64,000 bases of DNA, taken from NCBI RefSeq assembly GCF_029962485.1, contig NZ_CP073638.1:2480001-2544000 (forward strand). The letters run 5' to 3'. Position 1 is the first letter of the stretch. Each line of letters begins with the position of its first letter. A program made the position numbers and the translations under genes. Shown in pieces: positions 61,197-64,000 of this stretch. The notes below the pieces were generated by a model that was given only the letters and a program-made list of their open reading frames with translations, did not search any database and was not told the origin of the DNA. The stretch comes from Burkholderia cepacia (GTDB taxonomy: Bacteria; Pseudomonadota; Gammaproteobacteria; Burkholderiales; Burkholderiaceae).

Positions 61197-62618
61197 TCAG
61201 ACGGTCTCGAGCGGCTCGTCGACGGCCGACAGCGGGCGGCGCGCGGTGTGATCGGGGCGCGTGTCGGGCATGTCGTGTTTCGGGTCGTGCTTCACGTCGG
61301 GCAGCGCGGGGCCGGCCTTCATCAGCTTCAGCATGTAGTACACGCCGGTGCCGAACACGAGGAAGTACACGATCACGAACGTCATCATCGACAGGCTGAC
61401 CTGCTGCACCGACAGCGGCGACACGGCCTGCGCGGTGCGCATCACGCCATAGACCACCCACGGCTGGCGACCCGCTTCGGTCGTCACCCAGCCCGCGAGC
61501 AGCGACACGAAACCGGTCGGGCCCATCACGAGCGCGAAGCGCTGGAACCACTTCGATTCATACAGGCGGCCGCGGCGGCGCAGGAACCACGCGAGCGCGG
61601 CGAGGCCGATCATCGCGAAGCCGAGGCCGACCATGATCCGGAAGCTCCAGAACACGACCGTCGAGTTCGGGCGGTCTTCCGGCGGGAAGTCCTTCAGCCC
61701 GCGGATTTCGCCGTCCCAGCTGTGCGTGAGGATCAGGCTGCCGAGGTGCGGCACCTTCACCGCGTAGCGCGTCGTTTCAGCCTTCATGTCCGGGATGCCG
61801 AACAGGTTGAGCGGCGTGCCGCCCTTCTCGGTTTCCCACAGCCCTTCGATCGCGGCGATCTTCGCGGGCTGGTGCTTCAGCGTATTGATGCCGTGCTGGT
61901 CGCCGATCACGGCCTGCAGCGGCGCGAGCACGAGCAGCAGCCACAGCGCCATCGAGAACATCTTCTTCACGCTCTTGTCGCGGCGGCCCTTCAGCAGGTG
62001 CCATGCGCCCGTTGCTGCCACCACGAGCGCGGCGACGATGAACGCGGCGATCGCCATGTGGAACAGGCGGTACGGGAACGACGGGTTGAAGATGATCGCG
62101 AACCAGTCGGTCGGCACGACGCGGCCGTCGACGATCTCGAAGCCCTGCGGCGTCTGCATCCAGCTGTTCGATGCGAGGATCCAGAACGTCGAGATCAGCG
62201 TGCCGATCGCGACCATCAGCGTCGCGCCGAAGTGTGCGCGCGGGCTCACGCGGTTCCAGCCGAACAGCATGATGCCGAGGAAGCCGGCTTCGAGGAAGAA
62301 CGCGGTCATGACCTCGTACATCAGCAGCGGCCCGGTGACGGCGCCGGCGAAGCTCGAGAAGCCCGACCAGTTCGTGCCGAACTGGTAGCTCATCACGACG
62401 CCGGAGACGACGCCCATCCCGAACGCGACCGCGAAGATCTTCGACCAGAACAGGCAGAGGGTTTTGTAGTACTGCTTGCCGGTTTTCAGCCAGCGGTATT
62501 CGAGCACGGCGATGAAGCTGGCGAGGCCGATGCTCAGCGCCGGAAAGACGATGTGAAAGGAGACGGTGAACGCGAATTGCAGGCGGGCCAGATCGAGGGC
62601 CGAAAGTGCGGTGTCCAT
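61197..62618 (-). CDS. cydA: Cytochrome bd oxidase subunit I, short Q-loop (CioA-type)
   Basis: 473 aa versus 522 in E. coli CydA; the difference is the missing C-terminal half of the quinol loop, the mark of the cyanide-insensitive (CioA) group. Haem ligands: His22 (TVSFHIVFPALSIG), His in YRLFHMAIAAF, and Met further on. The GRQPW motif lies in GWVTTEAGRQPWVVYG. It oxidises ubiquinol and reduces O2 with high affinity. Operon order cydA-cydB-small subunit. A perfect FNR/ANR site lies about 160 bp upstream. Confidence 0.95.
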   Translation of the reverse strand: MDTALSALDLARLQFAFTVSFHIVFPALSIGLASFIAVLEYRWLKTGKQYYKTLCLFWSKIFAVAFGMGVVSGVVMSYQFGTNWSGFSSFAGAVTGPLLMYEVMTAFFLEAGFLGIMLFGWNRVSPRAHFGATLMVAIGTLISTFWILASNSWMQTPQGFEIVDGRVVPTDWFAIIFNPSFPYRLFHMAIAAFIVAALVVAATGAWHLLKGRRDKSVKKMFSMALWLLLVLAPLQAVIGDQHGINTLKHQPAKIAAIEGLWETEKGGTPLNLFGIPDMKAETTRYAVKVPHLGSLILTHSWDGEIRGLKDFPPEDRPNSTVVFWSFRIMVGLGFAMIGLAALAWFLRRRGRLYESKWFQRFALVMGPTGFVSLLAGWVTTEAGRQPWVVYGVMRTAQAVSPLSVQQVSLSMMTFVIVYFLVFGTGVYYMLKLMKAGPALPDVKHDPKHDMPDTRPDHTARRPLSAVDEPLETV

Positions 62619-63120
62619 ACCAGATGACCGAAGCTGACGATACCCGCCGGCGGGTGCCGGCGGACCCCGGCAGACAGGCGTCGGGGTTGGCTGGAGTATG
62701 TGCCGCGATGTTGCACCGCGAAATGCGCCAACTCGTCGCAGATGTCCAGCCCGCCTTGTGCGATTTCGGGATAAATCGTTGATTCGTATCAAGAAGGCCG
62801 TTCGCGGCGCGCGCGGGCGCTACGTGGCGGTCTGACGCACGTGCGGCAATATGGCGCGTCGCATCATCGGAACGGTTTCGCGCATGCGGACGCGGGCGCT
62901 CGTCTGGCCGCCGCGCCGCCGCCGGCGGCGGATCCGTTGCGACGCGTTAGCCGCGTAACACGCGGGTCCGTGCGGCCGGGGTGTCGCAGGTGGGGTCTGT
63001 CACGGTGGTAACGTCGCGCAACATTCGCGCGCGCGCTCGTAATGGATGCCGCATCGCGCGCGGCGTAGCGTTCGGGGTGTCGGGTTCGCATCGGCGAACC
63101 GGCCTGCCGGAGAACGTGAC
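62619..63120. other. Intergenic region upstream of cydA
   Basis: 502 bp. It contains an FNR/ANR box at 62779-62792 and very GC-rich DNA (62800-63050) in which I see no gene. Confidence 0.45.
62779..62792. promoter_or_regulatory. cydA: FNR/ANR box upstream of cydA
   Basis: TTGAT-TCGT-ATCAA is a perfect FNR-type dyad (consensus TTGAT-N4-ATCAA). The position suggests oxygen-dependent control of the bd oxidase, either activation of an upstream promoter or repression. Confidence 0.75.
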
Positions 63121-63453
63121 GTGAATGGATTGAAGCTCGCGCTGGGCGCGGCGGTCGCGGTGGCGCTCGCGACGGGCGGCGTGGCGCATGCCGCCCGGGT
63201 CGGGGTCTATGTCGGCCCCGGCTTCGGCTACCCGTATTACTACCCTGTCGTCCCCGCGCCTTACTACTATCCGCCGCCCGTCGTCGCGGTACCGGTCGAC
63301 CCCGGCCCGCCGCCCGAGTACGTCGAGAAGGGACAGCCGCAGGGCGATGGCGACGCGAACCTCTGGTACTACTGCGACGCGTCGAAGCACTACTACCCGC
63401 ATGTGAAGACCTGCAAGTCGGGCTGGCGATCGGTGCCGGCGCGGCCGCAATAA
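63121..63453 (+). CDS. Small secreted Pro/Tyr-rich protein
   Basis: 110 aa, GTG start with GGAG upstream. Signal peptide (NGLKLALGAAVAVALATGGVAHA), a Tyr/Pro-rich middle (GPGFGYPYYYPVVPAPYYYPPPVVAVPVDPGPPPEYVEKG), then a small Cys-containing end: NLWYYCDASKHYYPHVKTCKSGWRSVP. This end is a common pattern of Burkholderia envelope proteins. Function unknown. It is 13 bp before the next gene, so an operon is likely. Confidence 0.75.
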   Translation: MNGLKLALGAAVAVALATGGVAHAARVGVYVGPGFGYPYYYPVVPAPYYYPPPVVAVPVDPGPPPEYVEKGQPQGDGDANLWYYCDASKHYYPHVKTCKSGWRSVPARPQ

Positions 63454-63466
63454 TGGAGCCGCGACG

Positions 63467-64000
63467 ATGACCTCCGCATTTCGATTCTTGCGCGTGCCGG
63501 CCGCACTGGCGCTGGCCGGCCTGCTCGGCGCATGCGCGTACATGCCGACCGGGCCGAGCGTGATGGCGCTGCCCGGTACGGGCAAGTCGTTCGACCAGTT
63601 CCGCGCCGACGACGGCAGTTGCCGTCAGTACGCGTTCGAGCAATCGGGCGGCGTGAGCGCCGGGCAGGCGTCGACCGCGAGCGCGGTCGGCAGCGCGGCC
63701 GTCGGTACCGCGCTGGGCGCGGCGGCCGGCGCCGCATTCAACGGCGGCACCGGCGCGGCAGTCGGCGCCGGTGCGGGGCTGCTCGCGGGCAGCGTCGTCG
63801 GCGCGGGCGCCGCACAGGGCTCGGCCTATGACATCCAGCGCCGCTACGACTACGCGTACCTGCAATGCATGTACGCGACGGGCAACCGCGTGCCGGTGCC
63901 GGGTGGAATGAGCGGCGGCAGTGGTGGCGGGTATGGCGGTGGCGGATACGGCGGTGCGCCGCGCGCGGCGCCGCCGATGCCGCCGGCAGGCGTCCAGCCG
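63467..64000 (+). CDS. Glycine-zipper lipoprotein (partial, runs off the window)
   Basis: 178 codons are visible. Lipoprotein signal with lipobox LLGAC (AALALAGLLGACAY). A folded N-terminal part (SFDQFRADDGSCRQYAFEQSGG) is followed by a glycine-zipper segment (VGSAAVGTALGAAAGAAFNGGTGAAVGAGAGLLAGSVVGAGAA), then RRYDYAYLQCMYATGNRVPVPG and a Gly/Pro-rich tail. Such proteins insert in or span the outer membrane. Continues past 64000. Confidence 0.8.
   Translation, partial: MTSAFRFLRVPAALALAGLLGACAYMPTGPSVMALPGTGKSFDQFRADDGSCRQYAFEQSGGVSAGQASTASAVGSAAVGTALGAAAGAAFNGGTGAAVGAGAGLLAGSVVGAGAAQGSAYDIQRRYDYAYLQCMYATGNRVPVPGGMSGGSGGGYGGGGYGGAPRAAPPMPPAGVQP

Overview
The window is high-GC DNA whose gene content points to Burkholderia, most likely the B. 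cepacia complex. The evidence is the porin types, the prpR / prpB-prpC-acnD-prpF order, the DUF4148 protein, the H-NS-family proteins and a GC-rich codon style that creates long antisense shadow reading frames. The accessory-metabolism content would suit a secondary chromosome, but that is inference. I see no rRNA, tRNA, complete insertion sequence or CRISPR.

Layout. 1-12.2 kb: the end of an OprD-type porin, a DedA-rhodanese fusion, a Tat-exported phospholipase C with possible Pho boxes, a GNAT enzyme, a periplasmic thioredoxin-like protein, and a GntP permease facing its sigma-54 activator, with a promoter and three enhancer boxes between them. 12.2-16.7 kb: a canonical H-NS protein, a Pat-like acyl-CoA synthetase/acetyltransferase and a second H-NS-like protein with an altered DNA-binding motif. 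Both H-NS-type genes are followed, in the sense orientation, by copies of one unusual element (CTCCCG-N6-CTCACC). It is single or paired at the first gene and a 12-unit, exactly 23-bp-period array at the second. 16.8-20.5 kb: an IclR regulator, a fumarylacetoacetase-family hydrolase, a VOC protein with a broken duplicate of its own 5' end, and a CGNR zinc-finger regulator with twin palindromic operators.

20.5-28.8 kb is the 2-methylcitrate (propionate) operon with its sigma-54 activator PrpR. 28.8-38.4 kb is an acyl-CoA catabolic island: hydrolase with paired frameshifts, acyl-CoA dehydrogenase, MFS transporter, porin, two enoyl-CoA hydratases, two CaiB-type CoA transferases and an IclR regulator beside a perfect palindrome. 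38.5-45.8 kb holds an AT-rich Phd/RelE toxin-antitoxin pair, a thioesterase, a chemoreceptor with a sigma-28 promoter, an AGE-family epimerase, an MgtC-like protein, a disordered membrane protein, a 51-aa protein ending in an octamer repeat, and a GNAT enzyme.

45.9-64 kb holds a copper-type P-ATPase with four metal-binding domains and a 19-bp-spacer CueR-type promoter, a HicAB pair with its operator, a DUF1254/DUF1214 lipoprotein, a giant DUF748 (AsmA-like) protein with an OmpA-like tail, a phosphodiesterase, a YqaE/Pmp3 peptide, a LysR regulator, and a cyanide-insensitive-type cytochrome bd operon (cydA-cydB-DUF2474) with a perfect FNR/ANR box. The last two genes are small envelope proteins; the final one runs off the window.
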